The position numbers and the translations under genes are program-made. Below the pieces are notes generated by a model, which saw nothing but the letters and a program-made list of their open reading frames with translations, was not told the origin of the DNA and searched no databases. 64,000 nt of DNA from Undibacterium sp. YM2 (lineage in GTDB: Bacteria; Pseudomonadota; Gammaproteobacteria; Burkholderiales; Burkholderiaceae_D): the NCBI RefSeq assembly GCF_009937975.1, contig NZ_AP018441.1:1054001-1118000 (forward strand), in the 5' to 3' direction. This document shows, one piece after another, positions 45,951-54,051 of the stretch (the first letter of the stretch is position 1; each line of letters opens with the position of its first letter).

Positions 45951-46519
45951 TATGCTGCAGGTGCATTTGTAGCTGCAGCCTTGCGGTACATGACATCCGT
46001 GCGCAAGACATATTTGACGCCGCTTTCCACAGGGGCACCCTGATGCAACATCATGTGCGGGAAAACCAGCGCCATACCTTTTTCTGGCTGTATGGTTTCC
46101 CAGCGAAAGGATGTGCTGCCGCCAGTGTAGTCACCATTGAGATAAATCAGCAGAGTTAAAAAGCTGACTTCATCTTCATTGCGGGCATAATTGCCATCCT
46201 TATGCCATTTAAAATACTGCCCCTCTTCATACCGGTAAAAGCGAAAACGCTCATTCAGGCCCAGCAAAGTCCATTCCTTTAATTCTGCAGGCAGGAACAG
46301 TTTTGCTCTTTCAAAGATCGCTGCTGCCAGGATTTTGTCATCAAAGATGACGCGGTCATTATTGCGCACATCTTTATACATACGCATGCCTGTGCCAGTC
46401 TGTATCATGGCTTCTTCATAGCCCATTTGTTCACTGGTAAAGATCATGCGTTCGCATTCTTCTTCAGTGATAAAGTTTTTGATGCCAAATACGCCTGCAC
46501 CGTAGTTATTGAGTTCCAT
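45950..46519 (-). CDS. 2OG-Fe(II) oxygenase, PKHD/prolyl-4-hydroxylase type (paralogue A)
   Basis: A 189-residue enzyme with the same layout as its neighbour: HxD in YFKWHKDGNYA, distal His in MLHQGAPVES and Arg in YVLRTDVMYRK. FLTEEEC/FITEEECERMI is the conserved opening of both. It is divergent from the NrtR-like regulator with a 156-base gap holding an inverted repeat, so this pair may be that regulator's target. Two overlapping near-identical oxygenases point to a recent tandem duplication. Confidence 0.8.
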   Translation of the reverse strand: MELNNYGAGVFGIKNFITEEECERMIFTSEQMGYEEAMIQTGTGMRMYKDVRNNDRVIFDDKILAAAIFERAKLFLPAELKEWTLLGLNERFRFYRYEEGQYFKWHKDGNYARNEDEVSFLTLLIYLNGDYTGGSTSFRWETIQPEKGMALVFPHMMLHQGAPVESGVKYVLRTDVMYRKAAATNAPAA

Positions 46520-46578
46520 ATCGTTCTCGGTTTTGTTTCGTCCTGACTATAATATAAGATACTTTGTTGTAAATTTCA

Positions 46579-46611
46579 ACTAAGTTAGTTTTAAATATTT
46601 ACGAACTTAGT
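46579..46611. promoter_or_regulatory. inverted repeat between the oxygenases and the NrtR-like gene
   Basis: ACTAAGTT (46579-46586) and AACTTAGT (46604-46611) are perfect 8-bp arms separated by 17 bases in an AT-rich divergent region. NrtR-type regulators bind dyads in such promoters. The sequence fits an operator but does not match a consensus I can vouch for. Confidence 0.45.
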
Positions 46612-46675
46612 GACGGATTTGTACTAAATCCAGCTATCGCTTACAATGGCGGTATTGAATACTCAGGGGAAAAGC

Positions 46676-47428
46676 ATGGCGACTGCTAAGCAAAGCGAAA
46701 AAGAATTTCTGCTCAATTACAATATCCATGACTATGATGTGCCTTTGACGAGTGTGGATCTGGTGATTTTCACGATCAGGGACCAGGCTCTGCAAGTCTT
46801 GCTGGTCAAACGTGGCGATCATCCCTGCAAGGGGCAGTGGAGTTTGCCTGGTGGCTTTATTGATATCCACAATGATGTCGATCTTGATGGTGCTGCTTTG
46901 CGCAAGCTCAAGGAAAAAACCGGGGTGGAGGCGCCTTATCTTGAGCAACTCCAGGGCTTTGGCAGCCGCAACCGTGATCCGCGTGGCTGGTCTACTACCT
47001 TTGCTTACTTTGCCCTGATTTCTTCTGACCGCATCACGCTCAGCCATGGCGGCAATGCTGATGCTGTGCGCTGGTGCCCGGTCGATTCGGATGAGGGCCT
47101 GCCCAAGCTGGCCTTTGATCATGCGCAGATACTCGATGTGGCAGTCCAGCGCCTGCGCAACAAGGTGGAATACACATCCCTTCCTGCGCATTTGTTGCCG
47201 GAAGAGTTCACGCTGTCTGAGCTGCAGCGTGTGTACCAGGTCTTGCTAGGGCGACTGGTCGATAAGAGCGCGTTTCGCAAGCGCATCCGGGAAGGTGATT
47301 TCCTCGAAGAGTTGCCAGGCAAATGGCGTCTGGGCAGCAATCGCCCGGCTCAACTGTATGGCTTGCGCAAAGGTCAGGGTACGGTCTATTTCAATCGCCT
47401 CATGACGGGTGAAGTCGGAGCAAAATAG
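46676..47428 (+). CDS. NrtR-like Nudix-related transcriptional regulator
   Basis: A 250-residue protein. The N-terminal Nudix-like domain (about residues 20-150) contains LPGGFIDIHNDVDLDGAAL and LRKLKEKTGV, where the catalytic Glu residues of the Nudix box are partly replaced, as in NrtR regulators. The C-terminal half has a winged-helix DNA-binding region (TLSELQRVYQVLLGRLVDKSAF). NrtR senses ADP-ribose and usually represses NAD-salvage genes. Here the adjacent genes are 2OG oxygenases, which is unusual. The ATG at 46676 has a strong SD (AGGGGAAAAGC), so the frame start 30 bases upstream was rejected. Confidence 0.85.
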   Translation: MATAKQSEKEFLLNYNIHDYDVPLTSVDLVIFTIRDQALQVLLVKRGDHPCKGQWSLPGGFIDIHNDVDLDGAALRKLKEKTGVEAPYLEQLQGFGSRNRDPRGWSTTFAYFALISSDRITLSHGGNADAVRWCPVDSDEGLPKLAFDHAQILDVAVQRLRNKVEYTSLPAHLLPEEFTLSELQRVYQVLLGRLVDKSAFRKRIREGDFLEELPGKWRLGSNRPAQLYGLRKGQGTVYFNRLMTGEVGAK

Positions 47429-47445
47429 TTTTTCCTCCATCTTTA

Positions 47446-47476
47446 GTTTGGGGCGTTTTGAACTAATGCCCCAAAC
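47446..47476 (+). terminator. hairpin after the NrtR-like gene
   Basis: GTTTGGGGC and GCCCCAAAC form a 9-bp stem around 13 bases, 18 bases after the regulator stop. No T-run follows on the plus strand, so termination is only likely. Confidence 0.45.
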
Positions 47477-47483
47477 CAACATC

Positions 47484-47529
47484 GTCAAGTTTTGTCAAAA
47501 GTGCACTTCTGCACGCATCTAAACTTGAC
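47484..47529. promoter_or_regulatory. inverted repeat upstream of the catalase-LodA gene
   Basis: GTCAAGTTT (47484-47492) and AAACTTGAC (47521-47529) are perfect 9-bp arms with a 28-base spacer that itself holds GTGCA-CTTC-TGCAC. It lies about 185 bases upstream of the catalase-LodA start codon and is a candidate operator or attenuator for that gene. Confidence 0.4.
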
Positions 47530-47711
47530 GAAAATTTAATATTATCAAATAATCATCCTGCATTCCTGATTTTCATGTTTGCCCGTAATTTAAAACAATG
47601 AGCATTGCTGCGCGTTGTGGTGAGTTGCGGGCAAATGTCCGCATCAATAATGCGCACCAGCCAAAACTAAAGCTGGCAATTGCGCATTCAGTACAAAAAG
47701 GGAGACAGTGT

Positions 47712-50663
47712 ATGAGCAAAGATCAAGACCCCATTCCGCCATGTTTTGACCAGGCCAATCAGGCACCTGAGCGCTTGACCGAGATGTTCGTTGGGATAGC
47801 ACAGGGAAACCGTATCAGACTCGGCCAGCGTCCGGCGGAGCGTGCGGTGTTCCGTAAATTGCATGGGGTTGCCAGCGCCAGGCTGGTCATGGAAAAGAAG
47901 ATACCTGCCAAACTCAAGGTCGGCGTTTTTGCGCATGAGAGCCTGGACGCCTGGGTCAGGTTTTCCAGTGACACCACACCAACTTCACCTGACCTATATT
48001 CGACTTTGGGGATAGGTATCAAACTGTTTGGCGTGCCCGGCCCCAAGGCGCTGGGTGATGATGGCGACACGGCTGACTTCATCATGCAAAACTTCCCGGT
48101 CTTCTTTGTCGATAATGCCAAGGAGATGGTGGAGTTTACTTATGCTGGCGTGGTTGCGCAGGATTATCCCGGCTATCTGAAAAAACATCCCAAGACTGCA
48201 AAAATACTGGACCAGATGGAAAAGGTCGAGGGCAGTACCCTGACCACGACTTACTGGGCCATTCTGCCTTTCCAGGCCGGGAAAAAAGAATACGTCAAAT
48301 ACCGCTTGGAGCCAGTGACACCACCAGAGAATGTGCCGAATGATGAACGCGATTACCTGGCCGTTGATATGTGCAATCGCCTGGCCAAGCGTGAATACCA
48401 GTTCCGCTTCATGGTGCAACTGCGTACCAATCCCAAGACCATGCCGCTGGATGAAGCAACGGTGGAATGGCCAGAATCAGAAAGCCCTTTCATTCATGTC
48501 GCCACTCTGATCTTGCCGCAGCAGGATATCAGCGTGCGTGGACAGTCTGAATATGGCCAGGGCCTGGCCTTCAATATCTGGCGCGTGCCGCCAGAGCAGG
48601 CACCAGTGGGTTCCATCGCTGAAGCCCGCAAGGTCGTGTATGCAGCAGGTGCAGATGCCAGGCATGAAGCCAATGGGCAAAGCCTGCAAGACCCGCGTGA
48701 ACCGCGTTCCCCGACTGCGGGCTGCCCCTTTCACGCAGTAGCGCAGGCAAAAGCAGAACCAGTCGTCAAAGACACTTGCATCGTCAAGGCCGTGATTTAT
48801 CCCTCCATAGGCGTCGCACGTGTAGGCACCAGTGAGAAGGAATGGTTTTTGGGGCCAGAAGTACCTTATCCAAAACCAGAGGCACCAGGCTATTACCGTG
48901 ACGCCCATAAAAAACTCAAACGCCAGGGTGCCAGGTTCCGAGTGTATGGTGTGAATGCCAAAGGCGAGATCGTCAAGGAACTGAATGCCGACAATGCAAA
49001 AGTAGAGTGGCAGGTGCAACTCGCCAATACCAAGTCAGCATGGTATGGCTTCCAGCTGGCGCTGGATATTCCAGAAGCCGCATCTGCACCGCAAACCACC
49101 TTGCGCAATGCGGCAGTGCCCGACAGGACCATGTTGTCCATTACGCCCAAGCAAAGAAAAGTCAGCGGTAAAAAATCCAAACCGCAGCGTTTTGATGATG
49201 GCAAATTCATGGGCAAGCCTGTATATCTGGGCGAGGCTTTCACTGATGAGCAAGGTCGTTTGATTGTACTGGGTGGGCATGGTGTATCAGCCTCTTACGA
49301 TAATAGCCGCGCCATCACCTTTGCCAATAATGAAGGCTGGCATGATGATACTTCTGACGGACCCATCAATGCCAAGGTTGTCTATGAAGGTCTGGAATTG
49401 ATGGTGGAGCCGTCCTGGGTCGTGGTTGCTCCTCCCAACTATGCGCCACAAAGAAAATCCGTGCGTACCATGTGGGACTTGATGCGCGATGTTGCCATCA
49501 CTGCCGGTACCTTGCCCAAACCAAAGCGGCCCAGCTTTACTTTCGATATCCTGCCCCTGTTTGAGCGCCTGCATGGTTTGCAATGGGTGAATGCTGGCTT
49601 CAATGCAGGTTTTGGCTGGAAGGGCATGGTGGACCTCACGAGTGCGCAGGCATTGTCGCGCCTGGCGAGTACCAATACCGCCTATGTAGAATTGCGCCGT
49701 ACCATCGCCAACCAGTTCCGCAACTATGAAGTCGATGCCTGGTCACCCAAGCCCTGGCCGTGGTTGTATGGTGATGCCATGGCTATCCCCGCTGCGCAAA
49801 CGCCAAGGCAAAATGCCTCGCTGACGGCGACTCAACTGGCCATGCTGATGGAATGGGCAGAAGGCAATTTTGTAGAAGACTACGACCCTGATCGCAAACA
49901 TGCTGAACGTATAGACCAGGTGCCGCTGGAGCAGCAAGGCGACACCCTGACGCAGGCAGCGCTGGACTTTTGTCTGGCCGATGCCTTTCACCCAGGTTGT
50001 GAAATGACTTGGCCAGTGCGTGCCAGCACCATGTATATGGCACCCTTCCGCTTTGCTCATGCCGTCGATGGCTGGATTGCGCCTGGCCTGGGTGAGATAC
50101 TGACCAGCGATGGCGTTACTATACCTAATGGCCCCTTGTACGGCCAGCAGGCGGGCGGCATCACACGCTGGATGGCTGTGCCATGGCAGACGGATACTGC
50201 AAGCTGCCGCTCTGGTTACGATAAGTCTTATGACCCTTATGTACCGAGCTTCTGGCCAGCCCGCGTGCCCAATCAGGTTTTGACCAAGCAAAACTATGCC
50301 GTCGTCATGGATGAGAAAAAACCGCTGGGTGAAAGGCTGGCCGCATTCGCCAACCGTGCCTCGTGGATCAACCCGCTGGGCAGCACCAGTTATACCGACC
50401 AGATCAATAATATGATTCATCATTTTGATCATCTCGGTGTGGTGGAAGTGCATCCCGGCCCATCTGATCATGCACACTTCCCGGCGGAGTTTGAAGTCGA
50501 AGACCAGCACATACCTATCGCCGACATGCCTGCACCAAATGCTCAGCATGTCGCACATGATGAGCATGCAAGGGTAGGGGCGGCAGAAGTGACGAATGCT
50601 GAATCTGTCGATATCATGACGATAGAAAAAGTACGCCGCTTCCCGCGTGGCCTGCATCGTTAG
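47712..50663 (+). CDS. catalase-like heme domain fused to LodA-type CTQ amino-acid oxidase
   Basis: A 983-residue protein in two parts, read from the ATG at 47712 with SD GGGAGACAG. Residues about 10-345 resemble small catalase-family heme proteins: His51 in RKLHGVAS is the catalytic His, Asn127 in MQNFPVFFV the conserved Asn, and RKVVY (306-310) the RxxxY heme-ligand motif. Residues about 350-920 match LodA/GoxA quinoprotein oxidases, with LDFCLADAFHPGCEMTW and TRWMAVPWQTD. Cys754 and Trp820 are the best candidates for the cysteine tryptophylquinone cross-link, spaced 66 residues; Cys763/Trp825 is the alternative. LodA enzymes oxidise amino acids (lysine, glycine) and release hydrogen peroxide, which the fused domain could use or remove. 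No signal peptide is seen. It is followed by its LodB-like partner two bases later. Confidence 0.85.
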   Translation: MSKDQDPIPPCFDQANQAPERLTEMFVGIAQGNRIRLGQRPAERAVFRKLHGVASARLVMEKKIPAKLKVGVFAHESLDAWVRFSSDTTPTSPDLYSTLGIGIKLFGVPGPKALGDDGDTADFIMQNFPVFFVDNAKEMVEFTYAGVVAQDYPGYLKKHPKTAKILDQMEKVEGSTLTTTYWAILPFQAGKKEYVKYRLEPVTPPENVPNDERDYLAVDMCNRLAKREYQFRFMVQLRTNPKTMPLDEATVEWPESESPFIHVATLILPQQDISVRGQSEYGQGLAFNIWRVPPEQAPVGSIAEARKVVYAAGADARHEANGQSLQDPREPRSPTAGCPFHAVAQAKAEPVVKDTCIVKAVIYPSIGVARVGTSEKEWFLGPEVPYPKPEAPGYYRDAHKKLKRQGARFRVYGVNAKGEIVKELNADNAKVEWQVQLANTKSAWYGFQLALDIPEAASAPQTTLRNAAVPDRTMLSITPKQRKVSGKKSKPQRFDDGKFMGKPVYLGEAFTDEQGRLIVLGGHGVSASYDNSRAITFANNEGWHDDTSDGPINAKVVYEGLELMVEPSWVVVAPPNYAPQRKSVRTMWDLMRDVAITAGTLPKPKRPSFTFDILPLFERLHGLQWVNAGFNAGFGWKGMVDLTSAQALSRLASTNTAYVELRRTIANQFRNYEVDAWSPKPWPWLYGDAMAIPAAQTPRQNASLTATQLAMLMEWAEGNFVEDYDPDRKHAERIDQVPLEQQGDTLTQAALDFCLADAFHPGCEMTWPVRASTMYMAPFRFAHAVDGWIAPGLGEILTSDGVTIPNGPLYGQQAGGITRWMAVPWQTDTASCRSGYDKSYDPYVPSFWPARVPNQVLTKQNYAVVMDEKKPLGERLAAFANRASWINPLGSTSYTDQINNMIHHFDHLGVVEVHPGPSDHAHFPAEFEVEDQHIPIADMPAPNAQHVAHDEHARVGAAEVTNAESVDIMTIEKVRRFPRGLHR

Positions 50664-50665
50664 AC

Positions 50666-51769
50666 GTGGGAACTTTGCAGATAGATGCCTTGGTACTGGG
50701 GGCAGGGCCTGCGGGCTCTGCCTTTGCCCTGAACCTGGCGCCATTTCAAAAAGTAGTGATGCTGGAAGCATCACCAGCAGCAGCCATGCGCATAGGTGAA
50801 TCCCTGCCAGCCGCAGCCGGTAAGCTGCTGGCTGACATGGGATTGTATGAAGCATTTTTGCAGCAAGGCCATCAGCCTGCGCATTTGAATATCAGTCAAT
50901 GGGGCAGTGATCTGGCAACAGAGCAGGATGCCATGCGCAATCTCGATGGGCATGGTTGGTATCTCGATCGCCACCGTTTTGATTGCTGGTTGCAGGATGT
51001 CGCGCAAGAGCGGGGTGCAGCTTTGCTGAGGCAAAGCAAGCTGCTGTCTTTTGCACCGGCAAAAAGCAATGCTGAATATTGGGATGCTGTCATCGCCGTG
51101 CAAGGCAAGACGGTGCAGGTAGAAACTAAAATGCTGATCGATGCCAGCGGCAGAAAGTCACTACTGACACGGCAACTGGGCATAGCCCGCAAAGCCACGG
51201 ATAAACTGGTGTGCAGCTGGCTGGTAGGCAGGGACACTGACAATACAGCAGGCTCAAGCCACATCAGTGCCGAAGCTGGCGGCTGGTGGTATAGCTCATC
51301 CTTGCCAGGGCAGGGCCGCATTGTGGCGTTCTACACTGATGCCGATTTACCAGCAGCGGCAGCCTGCAATCATCAGCAAGGGCTATTGCAGCGTCTGCGT
51401 CAGAATCCGCAATTGACAGCCTGTCTTGATGAATATGGTTTTGTACCGGGACAGCAGCATGGATATTGTGCTGCCCATACTGCAGTGCTGGAACAGTTTG
51501 CCGGTTCCAATTGGCTGGCTATCGGCGATGCCGCGCTGAGTTTTGATCCTCTATCTTCACAGGGCATTTTTAATGCTTTGTACACCGGTCTCGCTGCAGC
51601 AGAAGCTGTGTCTCATTATGATGCTGACGCACAAGCTGGCTATATAGCTGAACTGAACTCCATACAGGCTGCCTATCTGCATCATCTGCGTGTGTGGTAC
51701 GAGCAAGAGCAGCGCTGGGCTGATCAGCCATTCTGGCAACGCCGCAATACTTCTTTAACGCCTGCCTGA
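50666..51769 (+). CDS. LodB-like FAD-dependent maturation flavoprotein
   Basis: A 367-residue flavoprotein starting at GTG 50666, two bases after the LodA-fusion stop. The FAD-binding motif GAGPAGSAFAL is at residues 12-22. GESLPAAAGKLL and DRHRFDCWL follow, and IGDAALSFDPLSSQGIFNAL is the second FAD motif, as in the tryptophan-halogenase/LodB group. LodB proteins are required to form the CTQ cofactor in LodA, so immediate adjacency makes this its maturation partner. The halogenase WxWxIP motif is absent, which fits a hydroxylase-type function rather than halogenation. A TTG nine bases later is an alternative start. Confidence 0.85.
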   Translation: MGTLQIDALVLGAGPAGSAFALNLAPFQKVVMLEASPAAAMRIGESLPAAAGKLLADMGLYEAFLQQGHQPAHLNISQWGSDLATEQDAMRNLDGHGWYLDRHRFDCWLQDVAQERGAALLRQSKLLSFAPAKSNAEYWDAVIAVQGKTVQVETKMLIDASGRKSLLTRQLGIARKATDKLVCSWLVGRDTDNTAGSSHISAEAGGWWYSSSLPGQGRIVAFYTDADLPAAAACNHQQGLLQRLRQNPQLTACLDEYGFVPGQQHGYCAAHTAVLEQFAGSNWLAIGDAALSFDPLSSQGIFNALYTGLAAAEAVSHYDADAQAGYIAELNSIQAAYLHHLRVWYEQEQRWADQPFWQRRNTSLTPA

Positions 51770-51857
51770 ATTTCCTGGTTGCAAAATTGTAAGCAGACGT
51801 GAAGCGTCTGTATGCAATAAAACCCCTCAGCTAGAATTGTCGCTTTCTTTGTCTGGG

Positions 51858-52796
51858 ATGGTGTCAGTGTCTTATTTCTTGCGATGCATATTATTGTCCA
51901 TGCTCTTGTTTGCGACTGCCTGTTCCAAGACAGAATATGCCGATACTCTGGAGCCTGAGGCGCTGATGAAGCTGGTTTTCAAAGGCTGGCAAAAAGAGGG
52001 GAAAAACTCCATCGTCAAACCACCCATATTGAAAATCCAGGATGGTGACATCTCAAAGAAAGGCATGGAGCTGGAGCCGGTAAAGGTTTTTAAACTGGCT
52101 GAAGACAGGGCAATGATGCTGGTCAAGGCGACACCGACCAGTGTCGATCAGGTCAGCCGCGACGTACTTGCTGCCTACTGGTTCAAGCGCGACGGAGAAA
52201 AATGGTTGCTCGAAGCCAGGCAGGATGAGATTGATACCCTGTTGTCCAAGCATGAAATCAAGCTTGTTAAACTTGTTGATCTGGCGACATCCACGCAAGG
52301 GCTGCTGCTTGAATATGGTGGCCACCAGCATCAGGAAAAAAGTGCATGGACCAGGTTGTACAAATTGGGACAACATCAGCTCATCAGCATGCTGGCTGAA
52401 AATGAGGATTTTTTATCTTCCATAAATGCGTTCAATAATGCAGATTGTCTTGCGCGCATGAAGAAGGGCTTAGGTAAACCTGAACGCCTGCGCCTGAATG
52501 ACAGGGATGGGAAGTCCGGTAATTGCCTGGATATCAAAGTCAAACTCCAGATCAAGCCAGGAAAATCCATGCCCGGTGAAATCGTATTGAGTTCAAATGC
52601 AAGGATGGTTGAGTACCGTGAAATTGCGCATGAAGAAATCTCCAGTGCTGATGAAGGTGGTGAGCCTTATACAACTTATGAAGTCATTCCCAGTACGCCA
52701 CGCTCAAGTATGGTGTATCGCTTTGATGAAGCCAAAGGCAAGTATCAGTTAGTCAGCGGTAGCAAGACTTTCTTGCCGGACTGGTATCGCGAATAA
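51858..52796 (+). CDS. lipoprotein of unknown function
   Basis: A 312-residue protein with a lipobox-type signal (SMLLFATACSK), read from the ATG at 51858. The mature part is charged and mixed alpha/beta. Two further cysteines (NADCLARM and SGNCLDIK) could form a disulfide. I do not recognise a family. It follows the LodB-like gene by 88 bases on the same strand, so it may be in the same unit, but no functional link is visible. A strong hairpin follows it. Confidence 0.65.
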   Translation: MVSVSYFLRCILLSMLLFATACSKTEYADTLEPEALMKLVFKGWQKEGKNSIVKPPILKIQDGDISKKGMELEPVKVFKLAEDRAMMLVKATPTSVDQVSRDVLAAYWFKRDGEKWLLEARQDEIDTLLSKHEIKLVKLVDLATSTQGLLLEYGGHQHQEKSAWTRLYKLGQHQLISMLAENEDFLSSINAFNNADCLARMKKGLGKPERLRLNDRDGKSGNCLDIKVKLQIKPGKSMPGEIVLSSNARMVEYREIAHEEISSADEGGEPYTTYEVIPSTPRSSMVYRFDEAKGKYQLVSGSKTFLPDWYRE

Positions 52797-52802
52797 AGCA
52801 TG

Positions 52803-52831
52803 ACAAGCCCGGTTATTGACACCGGGCTTGT
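52803..52831. terminator. hairpin between convergent genes
   Basis: ACAAGCCCGGT and ACCGGGCTTGT form an 11-bp stem around a 7-base loop, 6 bases after the lipoprotein stop. No clear T-run follows on either strand, but its stability and place between convergent genes suggest a terminator. Confidence 0.6.
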
Positions 52832-52857
52832 GAACTGCTGCTTAATTAAACCGCATA

Positions 52858-54051
52858 TCAGACTGCATCCAGCGCAGACTGCAAATCCTGCCTCAAGTCT
52901 TCCACATCTTCTATGCCTACCGACAGGCGTATGAATGAATCTGTAATGCCCAGCTTGGCTCTTTGTTCTGCCGGGATCGTTGCATGCGTCATGATGGCCG
53001 GATGTTCTATCAGGCTTTCCACGCCGCCCAGGCTCTCAGCCAGAGCGAATACTTCGCAACGTTCGAGGAAGCGGCGTGCGCCTGCCAGATCGGTATCAAG
53101 TTCTATGGAAATGATGCCGCCAAAGCCATCCATCTGCTGCTTGGCCAGTTCATGTTGCGGGTGGCTTTCCAGACCTGGGTAATACACCTTCTTGACCTTG
53201 GGCTGTTTTTCCAGCCAGCGTGCCAGGTCCAGGCCATTTGAGTTATGGCGTTCAACGCGGATATTGAGGGTCTTGATGCCACGCAAGGCCAGGAAGCTGT
53301 CGAAGGGGCCGGCGATCGCACCAACGGAGTTTTGCAAAAAGCCCAGACGCTCGCGCCAGTCAGCCTGATGTGCTTCGCCACCAACGATGGCAACACCACC
53401 GATGATGTCCGAGTGGCCATTCAGGTATTTGGTCATGGAATGGACGACGATATCGAAACCCAGTTCCAGCGGACGTTGTACCTTGGGGCTGGCAAAGGTA
53501 TTGTCAGCTACGGCGATGATATTGTGTTCGCGGCAGATTTTTGCAATCGCCCGCAGATCAGCCAGTTTCAGCATGGGGTTGGTTGGTGTTTCTACCCACA
53601 GCATCTTGGTGTCAGGGCGTATCGCAGCCAGCACTTCTTCTGGCTTGGTCATATCCACATACGTGAACTGCAGGCCAGCGCTGCGTTTGCGTACGCGTTC
53701 AAACAGGCGGTAGCTGCCGCCATACATATCATCGCCGGCGATGATATGAGCGCCACTGTCGACGATTTCCAGCACCGTGGCAATCGCTGCCAGGCCAGAG
53801 GCAAAGGCAAATGCCTGCGCGCCGCCTTCTAGGTCAGCTACGGCACGTTCCAGCGCCCAGCGGGTAGGATTGTGCGAGCGGCCATAGTCCAGGCCCTTGT
53901 GGACGCCAGGGCTGTCCTGCACGAAGGTGGATGTCGCATAGATAGGCGGCATGATGGCGCCGGTAACCGGGTCGGGGAATTGCCCGGCGTGGATGACACG
54001 CGTGCCAAAGGCTTGCGGATGGGTAGGCTTCTTGTATTCGGGATAGCTCAT
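52858..54051 (-). CDS. cystathionine gamma-lyase/gamma-synthase-type PLP enzyme
   Basis: A 397-residue Cys/Met-metabolism PLP enzyme. The PLP Lys is in HSMTKYLNGHSDIIGG, the phosphate-binding segment is ASGLAAIATVLEI, and the C-terminal SLGGVESLIEHPAIMTHA is family-typical. It overlaps the cystathionine beta-synthase gene by four bases (ATGA), so reverse transsulfuration to cysteine (gamma-lyase activity) is more likely than synthase activity. Sequence alone does not separate the two. Confidence 0.88.
   Translation of the reverse strand: MSYPEYKKPTHPQAFGTRVIHAGQFPDPVTGAIMPPIYATSTFVQDSPGVHKGLDYGRSHNPTRWALERAVADLEGGAQAFAFASGLAAIATVLEIVDSGAHIIAGDDMYGGSYRLFERVRKRSAGLQFTYVDMTKPEEVLAAIRPDTKMLWVETPTNPMLKLADLRAIAKICREHNIIAVADNTFASPKVQRPLELGFDIVVHSMTKYLNGHSDIIGGVAIVGGEAHQADWRERLGFLQNSVGAIAGPFDSFLALRGIKTLNIRVERHNSNGLDLARWLEKQPKVKKVYYPGLESHPQHELAKQQMDGFGGIISIELDTDLAGARRFLERCEVFALAESLGGVESLIEHPAIMTHATIPAEQRAKLGITDSFIRLSVGIEDVEDLRQDLQSALDAV

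Noticed and set aside
49743-50855. 370-codon frame antisense to the LodA domain and LodB
   Set aside because: The plus strand carries well-supported motifs there, and the antisense product has no recognisable domain.
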